DNA of 52,972 nucleotides, from positions 1 through 52,972 of the forward strand of contig NZ_RJUB01000014.1 of NCBI RefSeq assembly GCF_024343615.1, written 5' to 3'. Within the stretch, counting starts at the first letter, position 1. Every line of letters begins with the position of its first letter. Both the position numbers and the translations under genes were made by a program. Under the pieces are notes generated by a model. It saw only the letters and a program-made list of their open reading frames with translations, did no database searches and was not told the origin of the DNA. Of this stretch, positions 27,027-36,005 are shown piece by piece. This stretch comes from Ferruginibacter sp. HRS2-29. Its GTDB lineage: Bacteria; Bacteroidota; Bacteroidia; Chitinophagales; Chitinophagaceae.

Positions 27027-28079
27027 CTATCCGGGTTGTATGGTCAATTGTACTTTATATAAATCAGTTTCCTTGCTTATACTAAGTTCGTGTTTTTGCG
27101 GATAAAGCAGGCTTAACCTTTTTTGTATGAGATCATTACCCAGGCCACCAGCTTCTTCCACCAATAAAGGCATATCGGTAAAATGATTGATACAAAAAAA
27201 ACTAATGGTGTCGTTGGTAATGCTGATGCGGATTTTGATGGAGGCCTCTTTTTTACGTTGAACTGAATGCTTGAAAGCATTTTCGATAAACGGAATGAAA
27301 AGCATAGTAGCGATGCGATGGTTGCCAGGATTGCCTTGTACATTGTATTGTACAAAATTGGTATTACTGTAACGGATCTTTTGTAAGTCGATGTATTTGC
27401 TGATATAATCTAATTCCTTTTGCAAAGGCACCGTTTCAGCACTGGTTTCATATAATAAAAAACGAAGGATATCGGACAGCTTGTTCAGGTATTCGGATGC
27501 CTTCTGCTGATCTTTTTCTATGAGTACGTCGATGTTATTGATGGTATTGAACAAAAAATGCGGATTGAGTTGAGACTTTACCAGCGCCAGTTCCGATTGC
27601 AGATTTTTTTGTTCGAGTTCTTCTTTTACACGGATATCATTGTACCAATGTGTGAAGCCCCGCATCACCAAAGCGATGATACCATGTATCAGCGCCAGCA
27701 CGCTCATGAAAAGTATGATCTGCAGGAGCGGCCATATATCATAACTGCGGATATGAAATTTGCCTTGGGCAAAATTGATGGTGAGTGCACCAGCCAATCC
27801 GGATGCAAGTATAGTGATGAATGCGGCAATGCACAACGTACCAATTCTGCGCCTGGCAAGAAACCTGTTGAACAGCGTGTTGTAGAAGGTATAAAAACTG
27901 ATGACTGCCGGGAGTACCGCCAAAGAACCCATCGCTTTAAAAAATTCCAACATGAAATTGAAATTATTGCCGATAGCTTTCTGCGCATTGAGCCTGATGA
28001 ATGTCGCGAAGATATATATCAGCAGAAGATATAACACCCAATAGCCGATGTGAAGTAATATGATGATGGATTTTTTCAA
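27027..28079 (-). CDS. LytS/YehU-type sensor histidine kinase
   Basis: The 350-residue protein has four membrane helices (about 5-28, 48-70, 80-104, 115-140) and then the His-kinase (PF06580-type) domain with QLNPHFLFNTINNI (phosphoacceptor His174). The ATP-binding part has FIPFIENAFKHSVQ (N box) and GGLGNDLIQKRL (G box). It phosphorylates the LytTR regulator downstream. The gene is 38 bases after the ABC permease gene on the same strand, so all four genes probably form one operon. Confidence 0.95.
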   Translation of the reverse strand: MKKSIIILLHIGYWVLYLLLIYIFATFIRLNAQKAIGNNFNFMLEFFKAMGSLAVLPAVISFYTFYNTLFNRFLARRRIGTLCIAAFITILASGLAGALTINFAQGKFHIRSYDIWPLLQIILFMSVLALIHGIIALVMRGFTHWYNDIRVKEELEQKNLQSELALVKSQLNPHFLFNTINNIDVLIEKDQQKASEYLNKLSDILRFLLYETSAETVPLQKELDYISKYIDLQKIRYSNTNFVQYNVQGNPGNHRIATMLFIPFIENAFKHSVQRKKEASIKIRISITNDTISFFCINHFTDMPLLVEEAGGLGNDLIQKRLSLLYPQKHELSISKETDLYKVQLTIQPG

Positions 28080-28117
28080 ACAGGGGTTTTATATGGAGGA
28101 ATAATCTGGTCTTCGAA

Positions 28118-28894
28118 TCATCCTTTTTCTTTTTTAGCAATATACAACACGTATCCCAAAACCACGAAGAACAGGAAATATCCCAACGACAGTGCAATGA
28201 TGTTATGGCCGGAAGGCTTATTGGTGGCGGCTTCCATAAAATGCAGGCCGGTATAAGTTGATGGTATCATATATATGTATTTCCAGGAGTGAGCGATCAG
28301 GCCGGCTGTTACCAATGCTAGCCCTGCACCGATTGGAACCAGGAAGTTTTTGAATTGTAAACTGATCAGGTATTGGAATGCAACCATTGGCAGGCAGGTG
28401 ATAAAAAAGATACTGTTCTCTTTTAAAAAATAGAAAACGTTCATCTCATACAAGGGAAATGGAACTTTCTTACTTAACATAGATGGTATTACGGCAGAGA
28501 GGTAAGTAGTGAAGTTGAAAAGAATGAATAATTGCAACATCATTACCAGTATGACCATAAGTTTGGAAAAATAAATACTGCTGAATGAAACGGGGGCGGT
28601 GTGTAATTGTTTCCAGGTGTTATTTTTAAATTCAAGCTGTGTTATAAGGCTTACCGCAAGTACGATACCCATCGGCAATAACAGCAGGCTCATGGTTTCC
28701 CACGAACGCAGGAATAACATTTTCCAGAATCCGGGGGATTGATGCAGGTCAGCCAGTTGTTTCGGATAAATAAAAAATACCAGCATGTAGATCAGGGGGG
28801 TGAAGCTGCCGCCAATGATGACAAGCCAGGAAGAAAAGCTATGGCGTTTCTTGAGCCACTCGGCTTTAAGGCATGGTGTGAAAGTATTATGCAT
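28118..28894 (-). CDS. ABC-2-type permease subunit
   Basis: The 258-residue protein has about six membrane helices (about 19-42, 58-80, 95-120, 135-160, 170-195, 225-245) in the layout of ABC-2 export permeases of the NatB/BcrB type. Its start overlaps the upstream ATPase gene by 8 bases, so the two form one transporter. The substrate is unknown; such systems often export antibiotics, lipids or peptides. Confidence 0.9.
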   Translation of the reverse strand: MHNTFTPCLKAEWLKKRHSFSSWLVIIGGSFTPLIYMLVFFIYPKQLADLHQSPGFWKMLFLRSWETMSLLLLPMGIVLAVSLITQLEFKNNTWKQLHTAPVSFSSIYFSKLMVILVMMLQLFILFNFTTYLSAVIPSMLSKKVPFPLYEMNVFYFLKENSIFFITCLPMVAFQYLISLQFKNFLVPIGAGLALVTAGLIAHSWKYIYMIPSTYTGLHFMEAATNKPSGHNIIALSLGYFLFFVVLGYVLYIAKKEKG

Positions 28895-29804
28895 GAGTTG
28901 TTTGATTGATTAGTTCCATGAAGATCGTTTCCAGGTCTTTTTGTACAGGGTTTATTTCATATACATCTATGTTGGCTTTTACAAGCTCGCGGTTTAGCTG
29001 TGCGATCATTTCTTTTTCAGGAATAGGTATCGTGAGCATTCCATTTTCTATGCTTGTATCCAGCTGTAGTAGCTTTAGCACATCTGTTGCCTGTAAATTA
29101 TTGCTTGTGTTAAGTATCAGCTTTGAAGCAGAAAGTTGCCTGCTTACAAGGCTGTCCAACGTTCCCTGGAAGACCATTTGCCCATGGCTAATGATGCCGG
29201 TATGTGTTACCAGTTTTTCAATTTCCGATAGGAGATGGCTGCTGATCACAATAGTGATGCCGTGTTCGTAATTCAGTTTTTTCAGCAGGTCACGTATTTC
29301 CATCATGCCATAAGGGTCAAGTCCGTTAGTAGGTTCATCCAGGATAAGCAAAGAAGGCTCGTGTAATAATGCTGCGGCTATGCCTAGCCGTTGTTTCATG
29401 CCTAGTGAAAATTGGCTTACTTTTTTAGTTCCGGTATTCGCAAGGTCAACGGTTTCCAGGGCTTTGGCTATTCGGCTGTACGGACATTGATACAGTTGCT
29501 GCCAGATGCGTAGGTTTTCGGAAGCGGTCAGGTGACCATACATCGATGGCATTTCAATGAGTGAGCCGATATTCCTGAGTATTTCCATGCGATGGTTTTC
29601 TATCGGTTTATCGAAAATCAAAATGGAACCTTGCTGTTTTTTTATCAGTCCCAGCAAAAGGCGCAGTGTTGTAGTTTTGCCTGCACCATTCGGTCCAAGA
29701 AAACCATATATAGAACCGGATGGAACCTGCAATGCAATGTCTTTTAAGACTGGATCATTTTCCGAAAAATGATGAAATACCCCGGAGGTTTGAACACTAT
29801 ACAT
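28887..29804 (-). CDS. ABC transporter ATP-binding protein
   Basis: From the ATG at 29804 the protein has 305 residues: this start is preferred because the longer upstream frame overlaps the leader of the divergent gene and does not resemble the family. Walker A is GPNGAGKT (37-44), the signature is FSLGMKQR, Walker B is LLILDEPTNG, and the H-loop region has VISSHLLSEIE. The C-terminal 80 residues form the usual regulatory extension of bacitracin/drug-export ATPases. It energises the adjacent permease. Confidence 0.95.
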   Translation of the reverse strand: MYSVQTSGVFHHFSENDPVLKDIALQVPSGSIYGFLGPNGAGKTTTLRLLLGLIKKQQGSILIFDKPIENHRMEILRNIGSLIEMPSMYGHLTASENLRIWQQLYQCPYSRIAKALETVDLANTGTKKVSQFSLGMKQRLGIAAALLHEPSLLILDEPTNGLDPYGMMEIRDLLKKLNYEHGITIVISSHLLSEIEKLVTHTGIISHGQMVFQGTLDSLVSRQLSASKLILNTSNNLQATDVLKLLQLDTSIENGMLTIPIPEKEMIAQLNRELVKANIDVYEINPVQKDLETIFMELINQTTHA

Positions 29805-29978
29805 GGTGCGTGATTTAATGTATAGCAAAAGAAGAAATTTACCGGCCGTGAGATAAGACTTTTCTGCAAAATGGGCAATTTGATCTGCAAAGCATGTTGT
29901 TTGCGTCAGCTGCTGCATGCCGAACAGGATTTTCGGCATACAATATTTAGTAAATTACATCAGCTCAAAAGCGATACA

Positions 29979-31622
29979 ATGAAAAAAATCTTCAGCATCC
30001 TGTTTTTGTCGTCGGCAATGCATTGCGGAGCGCAGGTTAGTATACTGGACGGAATGCCCCGTTCTTCTTCTGACGTTACCATCATCCTGCAACAGGAATT
30101 TAACAGGCAAGATGTTTCAACGGTTGTGATCGGCAGATCTGCTATGGAGATAAATGGCACAGTGAAAATACCTGCAGGAAAGACATTGCGGTTTGAGCCT
30201 GGTTGCAGGCTTACGGGCAAAGGTACAATTGAAGGAGGGATCATTGATGCCGGTTACCAGCAGTTTATTTTTGATACCACACTCACCATCAATCCACAGG
30301 CTGTCAATGGTTATTTTTCGGCAAAATGGTTTGGCGCAAAAGGAAGCGGTACGGATGATCATGCGGCCATACAAAAGTCGATCAACACCTGCATCCGCAA
30401 TAATATCCGCACGGTGTTCATCCCGGTAGGCAGATATACGATCTCCAAACCGCTGATCCTTCGTGGTCCTGGAAAGGACAATGCCCGTGGTTATTGCACG
30501 CTGGAAATACTGGGTGAATCTTCCTTCTGGGATTCAAATCTTGGTACGGAGATCAATCCTTCATTTACCAATGGTTTTGCTTTCGGGATCCATCGGGGCA
30601 AAGGTTGCAAGATCCGGAAGATGAGGATCAACGGGAAGTTTACGCCGCCGAATAAAAACGATAAGATGAAATTTTACAATACCGCTTTTGAAGATTTCAA
30701 AGACGGTGTTTGTCGGGATAACCGTAACTCTCCATACGCAGCCATCGTGATAGATCCTTTTACAAACATTGCAGGCAGTGAATTGGATGCTGCGAATTAT
30801 TATCCCGGGCTTGGGGAGTATTATGGCACCAATGGTAATTCCCGCCAATCGGGTAGTACGGGCACAGAGATTGAAGAGGTCAATATCAATGGTTTTGTGG
30901 TGGGTATCTGTTCTTCGCCGAATGGCGTTACCCGAAACGCGGAAATAACGATCATCAATAAGATACAATTCAGCAATTGCAAGCTTTGCATCTCCGGCGG
31001 ACAAGACCAGGAGAAAGCGAACGTGATCTCGAATATCTATTGCTGGGGAGGAACGCATACTATTTTTGGAACAGACCTGTATGGTGGTAAACGTATGGCC
31101 GGTAACTGGGATATAGATCATGTGAACATTGCCGGTGGGGTGGTACGTTTTATTTACAACGACCAGCATGGATATTTTTCTACAAGTGTGAATCATGTGT
31201 ATGCGGAAAGCCTGGGCAGCTGGGGTATGATCAATTCGGACTTAGCATGCGAAATAGCGAATTGTAATGTGGATTTTGAATATCCTGAAACAGCCGGAAC
31301 GCAAACGCTCATTACATCCTGCGGGAAAAACGTGGTATACCGCAGTTGCAATTTCCGGTATTACGGAAGAAAGAATACTCCGTTGCGCATTGCAGGAAAT
31401 GCAGTGTATGAACGATGCTTTTTTTCGGGGCCTGTAGAAAACGGGAAGAAGAACGGCACTTCTTTTATGATCCCGTTTTTGAAACTGCCTGTAGCGGGAA
31501 CGCAGTTGTTGTGCGGATTGATAATATTGGCCTTGCTGCTTTTGATCGTGCAGGTCAGGCGGATGATGAAAAAAAATAAAACCAGCGGGGTGAATAAACA
31601 ATATTTTATCGTATCAGAATAA
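29979..31622 (+). CDS. Secreted right-handed beta-helix protein (pectate-lyase superfamily) with C-terminal membrane helix
   Basis: From the ATG at 29979 the product has 547 residues and a Sec signal (MKKIFSILFLSSAMHCGAQ). The Pectate_lyase_3-type N-terminal motif is clear (about 100-160: WFGAKGSGTDDHAAIQKSIN, TVFIPVGRYTISKPL). The following 330 residues have the repetitive short-strand pattern of a beta helix. A hydrophobic helix (about 505-525, LLCGLIILALLLLIVQV) followed by RRMMKKNK ends the protein, suggesting membrane anchoring rather than T9SS secretion. Catalytic residues cannot be assigned by eye; it may bind or cut polysaccharide. Its 3' end overlaps the next gene by 17 bases. Confidence 0.8.
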   Translation: MKKIFSILFLSSAMHCGAQVSILDGMPRSSSDVTIILQQEFNRQDVSTVVIGRSAMEINGTVKIPAGKTLRFEPGCRLTGKGTIEGGIIDAGYQQFIFDTTLTINPQAVNGYFSAKWFGAKGSGTDDHAAIQKSINTCIRNNIRTVFIPVGRYTISKPLILRGPGKDNARGYCTLEILGESSFWDSNLGTEINPSFTNGFAFGIHRGKGCKIRKMRINGKFTPPNKNDKMKFYNTAFEDFKDGVCRDNRNSPYAAIVIDPFTNIAGSELDAANYYPGLGEYYGTNGNSRQSGSTGTEIEEVNINGFVVGICSSPNGVTRNAEITIINKIQFSNCKLCISGGQDQEKANVISNIYCWGGTHTIFGTDLYGGKRMAGNWDIDHVNIAGGVVRFIYNDQHGYFSTSVNHVYAESLGSWGMINSDLACEIANCNVDFEYPETAGTQTLITSCGKNVVYRSCNFRYYGRKNTPLRIAGNAVYERCFFSGPVENGKKNGTSFMIPFLKLPVAGTQLLCGLIILALLLLIVQVRRMMKKNKTSGVNKQYFIVSE

Positions 31623-33534
31623 GCGTTCCTTTTTTCGTGTATGGCTTACCGTTAAGTGTGTAAGAAGCAATCCACACAAAGCTGCCGCTGTTGTACCCTT
31701 CACCGTTGAAACGCCCGTTCCATTTGCGGTAAGGATCGGTGCTGTAAAATGCCCGGTTTCCAAAACGGTCATACACCGTCAGTCGGTAATTTCTTACAGC
31801 TGCTACATTTCCTACAGGGCCAAAGAGTTCATTACGGCTATCGCCATTTGGCGAAAACCCTGAAGGGAAATATACATCCGAACAATCTACCGTAACATTT
31901 ACAGAAGCCATTCCTGTACATCCATTTTCATCCGTCACGGTTACGGAATAAGTTCCTGTTTGCAGCACATTGAAAGCTGACGCGGTGGAATTGTCCTGCC
32001 AGCGGTATTGCCGGAAATTTCCGGGAGATAAGACGAGGCGATTACCCGGGCAAATGAAGGTATCTTTTCCGATGCTTACCGAAAGGGTGCGTTGTTCCTG
32101 CATCACAGCCAGCTGGCCTGTCGTAAAGCTGCATCCGTTCTGATCGGTTACTTTCAATGAATAATTTCCTGCGGGAAGGGTTTTTATGGAAGAAGTAGTG
32201 GCATTGTTGCTCCACAAATAACCATATGGTGCGGTGCCGCCTGATACGGTTGAAGTGATGGAGCCGTTACTGCCGGTACACAAAGTTGGCAAAACGGTAG
32301 TGCTCACGGATAATGCCGGAGGTTCCTGTAATACAACCGTTGCGGTAGCGGGACAACTGTTAGGAGAGCCAACCTGCACAGTGTAGCTGCCTGCGGCAAG
32401 ATTGGCTGCCGTGGCGGTAGTGATCACCGGCGAAGTATTCCACGAATAAGTGTAAGTGGTGTTGCTGCCACTGGCAACAGATGTGACAGAACCATTGGAG
32501 TTGCCGAAACATTTTAGCGGGTTGACAACTGAAGCTGAAGCATCGAGCACCCGGATGAATTTCTCTGTGATCGAAGGTGGCCCGGCAGAGGCAAATGTTG
32601 TGGTCAGGCGTACTTTATATTCTCCTGCTGCGGAAAAGACATGTGTAGGATTTGCATCTGTAGAACTATTGGCTGCACCGGAGGTAACATCGCCAAAATC
32701 CCAGAGTGTGCTGGCAGCGCAACGTGCATTCTGCGAAAAACTTACAGAACGGTTGGTGGAAGCATTGCAGGTGTAGGTGTAATCTGCATTGTTGGGCGGC
32801 GCTTCGCCGATATGAACTGCATCGAAGGCAAACCCCTGGAAATTATTGCAGGTTGTTCCCGATCCGAAAGTGAAACGGAATGTAACGTTCGATTCGCCGA
32901 GCAGATCAATCAGTGAATGTCGTGCAGTTACCCAGCCATTGCTGCCCGAGCCACCAAGGCAGCTTCCGGAAGTGGATTGAATATTGCCCGACCATCCTGC
33001 CCCATTGCCAAGGTACATGATGGCGGCATTGTTGAACCAGTTGGTGCCTTTACAATTTGTGTTGGAAGAAGTGGAACCAAGCATTAACCAGGTAGCGCCA
33101 CCGTCAATCGAATATTCGAATGAGGCGCCATCAAACCGCCTTTCGGATTCCCATAATACTTTAAAAGATATTTCAGGGTTTGCCAGGGAACTGATGTCGA
33201 AACAGGGGCTTTGTATCCACGAAAGCTGGCCGCCATTGTATTGGCTGCCGGTTAGTCCGCCGATCACCCAGCATTTTGTTCCCTGACCGGCAGCGCTGAT
33301 CACTGTTTTGGAAGGTGTGCCAAGGGTCCAGTCGCTGTTTTGGCCACCGGTAAACCAATCGCCTGCGGAACTTTCAAATCCTTCATCGTAGGGAAATGCA
33401 TTAATGGAAGAGAGGCAGGGTGCACGGTGTTGCTGCGCAAAAACATTGACCGACAGACAGCAGCATATTATCCAAAAAACGAATAGGTGTTTGTTGGAGA
33501 AAAAAGGAAAAGTCGATCTGCGAAAAACCTGCAT
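31606..33534 (-). CDS. T9SS type B secreted protein with PKD and SprB-like repeats
   Basis: The 642-residue protein has a signal peptide (about 15-34), an adhesin/MAM-like jelly-roll region (about 45-235, with PYDEGFESSAGDWFTGG), a PKD domain (about 255-335, DFGDVTSGAANSSTDANPTH), two SprB-type repeats (about 340-410 and 412-475, CFGNSNGSV and LCTGSNGSI), an Ig-like region, and the gliding motility-associated C-terminal domain (about 555-642: FSPNGDSRNELFGP, YDRFGNRAFYS, WNGRFNGEGYNSGSFVWIASYTLNG). The C-terminal domain is the signal for export by the type IX system. It is a surface adhesin-like protein. It converges with and overlaps the beta-helix gene by 17 bases. Confidence 0.93.
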   Translation of the reverse strand: MQVFRRSTFPFFSNKHLFVFWIICCCLSVNVFAQQHRAPCLSSINAFPYDEGFESSAGDWFTGGQNSDWTLGTPSKTVISAAGQGTKCWVIGGLTGSQYNGGQLSWIQSPCFDISSLANPEISFKVLWESERRFDGASFEYSIDGGATWLMLGSTSSNTNCKGTNWFNNAAIMYLGNGAGWSGNIQSTSGSCLGGSGSNGWVTARHSLIDLLGESNVTFRFTFGSGTTCNNFQGFAFDAVHIGEAPPNNADYTYTCNASTNRSVSFSQNARCAASTLWDFGDVTSGAANSSTDANPTHVFSAAGEYKVRLTTTFASAGPPSITEKFIRVLDASASVVNPLKCFGNSNGSVTSVASGSNTTYTYSWNTSPVITTATAANLAAGSYTVQVGSPNSCPATATVVLQEPPALSVSTTVLPTLCTGSNGSITSTVSGGTAPYGYLWSNNATTSSIKTLPAGNYSLKVTDQNGCSFTTGQLAVMQEQRTLSVSIGKDTFICPGNRLVLSPGNFRQYRWQDNSTASAFNVLQTGTYSVTVTDENGCTGMASVNVTVDCSDVYFPSGFSPNGDSRNELFGPVGNVAAVRNYRLTVYDRFGNRAFYSTDPYRKWNGRFNGEGYNSGSFVWIASYTLNGKPYTKKGTLILIR

Positions 33535-33571
33535 CCGTTAGCTGAAATTTATTCGCAAAAGTAAGCCTATA

Positions 33572-33692
33572 TTAATGGATAATGTATAATTGTATAATGG
33601 ATAATGTTTCAGGAATGAATGTTATTTAAATTATGGTAGTATATCAAAGCGTAAGATTTTACAGCATTATCCATTATACAATTATCCATTAA
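33572..33692. repeat. Inverted repeat of GGATAAT/GTATAAT seven-base words
   Basis: The right arm 33665-33692 (28 bases) pairs fully with the left arm 33572-33606 except that the left arm has exactly one extra seven-base unit (GTATAAT). The stop codon of the amine oxidase gene (33682-33684, minus strand) lies inside the right arm. Confidence 0.9.
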
Positions 33693-35043
33693 CTGCGTTT
33701 GCTGCGTTTTCGCCGGTATTGATGGCGCCTTCCATGAACCCCTGCCAGTCGGCGAGATGTTCGCCTGCAAAATGTGTGTGCAGGAATGGCCGCTGCAATG
33801 CAGGTCTTAGTCCATACCATTGCCCGGCGCCATATAAGGCATAAGCACCCATGCTGAATTCATCCTGCCCCCAGTAGTAATTGAATTGTTTTTCCATCAG
33901 CGGTTTTACATCGCCAAAACCTGGTTGCAATGCTTCCAGTACCGTACGCCCATTCCAATCGTCGCCCTGGTTGGCTATCACAGCAGCTTTGTCCCCGATG
34001 GTGTAAGAGATCAGCACTCCTTTTTTGGAAGATTGATTTTTGGTGGCATGATAAAAATAATGTGCCGGCAGATCGGTGATCATATCGAAGGATTCATCTT
34101 TCCAGAAGCGTTCACTGAATAACACCGGATGTTTGTTGATGCGGGCATACTGCAATTGTTTCATCGCATTCAAGGTATCAATCGGCAGCCGTGGTTGCCA
34201 GTCGATCTTCATTGCGGCAAAAGTAGGGGTGGTGCAGATCAGTTTATCTGCTGTGAATGTTTTTCCATTGTCGCAGATCACTTCCACTTTTGCACCCTGG
34301 CGAATAGTTTTTACTTTATGTTCGAGATGAATATTTTCCCTGCCGATCTCATCGGCGATCCTTTGCGCAAGCATCCCGTTTCCACCTTTTATCTTGTAGT
34401 CCATTTCGTTTTTCTCACTGCTTTCCGCATATTCCGACAGGGCGGCAAAGGCGGATACATGGCGGATGCTTTCACCAAAGTCGGTACTGTCGAGCAACTC
34501 CCTGATGTCGAGATCCATTCCCTGGCAGCCATTGTTTACCAGATAGCGCCACCAGTCATACTTATCCAATGCTTTTTTATCAGCCAGTGTGAGGTGAGGG
34601 TATTCTTTGAGCAGGGTTTCCCATTTTTTCTTCCAGGGTTCGCTGAAGCCCCAGTCATCTTTTGCATGGTATTGGCCTTTGTAAACCAGGTGAGTGTCAA
34701 ACTGGTTATTTTGTAATTCCAGCTTGTATTCGTCGCACAGGCTGATCAGGCGTTCGTGCGATTTGCCCACCCATTCCGCTCCGAGTTCTATCACCAGCTT
34801 TTCTGCAGGATCGGCTTCAAACGAAAATACCCGTCCGCCAACGCGGTTGCGGGCTTCCAGTATCACATAAGGGATATTTTTCCTGCGCAACATTTTTGCA
34901 GCTGCAAGTCCGGCAAAACCGGCCCCGATAATGATGACAGATGTTTTTTTACCTAAATGAAAACCGCCGGCAAAAGATTGTGTTGCGGCAAAGCCGCCGA
35001 TCAATAAGGCAGATTGTTTGAGGAAGGAGCGGCGGGTACTCAT
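33682..35043 (-). CDS. Flavin-containing amine oxidase with Tat-type signal
   Basis: From the ATG at 35043 the product has 453 residues; a longer start six codons upstream would break the signal. The N-terminus MSTRRSFLKQSALLIGGFAA has a twin Arg and is a likely Tat signal, consistent with export of a folded FAD enzyme. The FAD-binding GxGxxG is IIIGAGFAGLAAAKML, followed by VILEARNRVGGRVFSF, the amine oxidase motif. The C-terminal GAYALYGAGQWYGLRPALQ and FAGEHLADWQGFMEGAINTG bind FAD as in monoamine oxidases. The substrate is unknown. The last three codons including the stop lie in a seven-base word array. Confidence 0.92.
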   Translation of the reverse strand: MSTRRSFLKQSALLIGGFAATQSFAGGFHLGKKTSVIIIGAGFAGLAAAKMLRRKNIPYVILEARNRVGGRVFSFEADPAEKLVIELGAEWVGKSHERLISLCDEYKLELQNNQFDTHLVYKGQYHAKDDWGFSEPWKKKWETLLKEYPHLTLADKKALDKYDWWRYLVNNGCQGMDLDIRELLDSTDFGESIRHVSAFAALSEYAESSEKNEMDYKIKGGNGMLAQRIADEIGRENIHLEHKVKTIRQGAKVEVICDNGKTFTADKLICTTPTFAAMKIDWQPRLPIDTLNAMKQLQYARINKHPVLFSERFWKDESFDMITDLPAHYFYHATKNQSSKKGVLISYTIGDKAAVIANQGDDWNGRTVLEALQPGFGDVKPLMEKQFNYYWGQDEFSMGAYALYGAGQWYGLRPALQRPFLHTHFAGEHLADWQGFMEGAINTGENAANAVNG

Positions 35044-35061
35044 AACATATTTTGAAAACAA

Positions 35062-35367
35062 AATATAATTAAAAATTAAGAATTAAAAATGAAGAATGCT
35101 TGCGGTGCAAATGACTTTCCAAAAGGTGAAAAGGATTGCTGATTTTAAAAAGATGGAATGATTTCGCTGATTATCTTTGCTTCGCAAAAATTGAAATGCA
35201 GGTGTTAAAAATATTTTCATTTTTTATAAAGATCAGAATATTAAAAACTGCATTTTTAGTTTTCTGCCTGCAGGAAATAATCAGCGAAATCCTTTTATCC
35301 ATTTGAAATCAGCGTTTTTATTACCCGCTTCCATCATTCTCAATTCTCAATTTTTATTCTTCCTTGA
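35062..35367. repeat. 306-base intergenic region that folds back on itself
   Basis: No gene is visible. Outermost are seven-base word arrays (AATTAAA, AATTAAG, AATTAAA, AATGAAG at 35067-35094; CAATTCT, CAATTTT at 35341-35354). Inside, GCTGATTT (35138-35145) pairs with AAATCAGC (35306-35313), and a 15-base arm 35160-35174 pairs exactly with 35277-35291. Further in, a 16-base stretch around AAATGCAG pairs imperfectly with CTGCATTT. The whole region is one long imperfect hairpin. Confidence 0.75.
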
Positions 35368-35994
35368 TTATCCCAGATCATAGATCTCCCTGATGCCCTT
35401 TAATTCTTTTTCAAGATCAATCTTCAGGTCTATCAGTTTTCCTGTCTGGATATCGAATACCCAACCATGCACTTTCAATCCTCTTTCTTTGTAAGCATTT
35501 TGCACCGCGGCAGTCTTGATGAGGTTGATACATTGTTCCTGCACATTGAGTTCTACAAGCCTGTTGTAGCGCTGGTTTTCATCGGTAATAGTATTAAGTT
35601 CCGTTTTGTGCAGCCTGTATACATCGCGGATATTGCGTAGCCATGGGTTGAGGATGCCTAAGTCCTGCGCCTGCATCGCAGCTTTTACGCCGCCGCAAAA
35701 ATAGTGACCGCAAACCACCACGTGATTCACTTTGAGATGGCGCACGGCATAATTCAATACCGACATCATGTTGAGGTCGATGCTGATCACCATGTTGGCG
35801 ATGTTGCGGTGTACAAAAGCTTCGCCGGGCTGAAGCCCCATCAGGTCTTCGGCGGTAACACGGCTGTCGGAGCAGCCGATGTATAATATTTCAGGGCTCT
35901 GGCCTTTGGAAAGGTTTTCGAAATAATGCGGATCTACGGATAATTTTTTCGCGATCCACTGTTCGTTGTTTTCAAATACTTTTTCAATTTGCAT
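35368..35994 (-). CDS. Beta-class carbonic anhydrase
   Basis: The 208-residue protein has the beta carbonic anhydrase zinc site: Cys41 (in IGCSDSRV), His97 and Cys100 (in CGHYFCGG), with the Asp43-Arg45 dyad that gates the active site. It interconverts CO2 and bicarbonate in the cytoplasm. It starts 11 bases after the bestrophin-like gene on the same strand, so the two form an operon. This pairing suggests that the enzyme works with the channel in bicarbonate or proton balance. Full family length; confident. Confidence 0.96.
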   Translation of the reverse strand: MQIEKVFENNEQWIAKKLSVDPHYFENLSKGQSPEILYIGCSDSRVTAEDLMGLQPGEAFVHRNIANMVISIDLNMMSVLNYAVRHLKVNHVVVCGHYFCGGVKAAMQAQDLGILNPWLRNIRDVYRLHKTELNTITDENQRYNRLVELNVQEQCINLIKTAAVQNAYKERGLKVHGWVFDIQTGKLIDLKIDLEKELKGIREIYDLG

Positions 35995-36005
35995 GATAGC
36001 TGTTT

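Noticed and set aside
29805..29978. Longer starts for both the ABC ATPase and the beta-helix protein, which overlap head to head.
   Set aside because: The family-like N-termini begin at 29804 and 29979, leaving the region between as a shared divergent promoter region.
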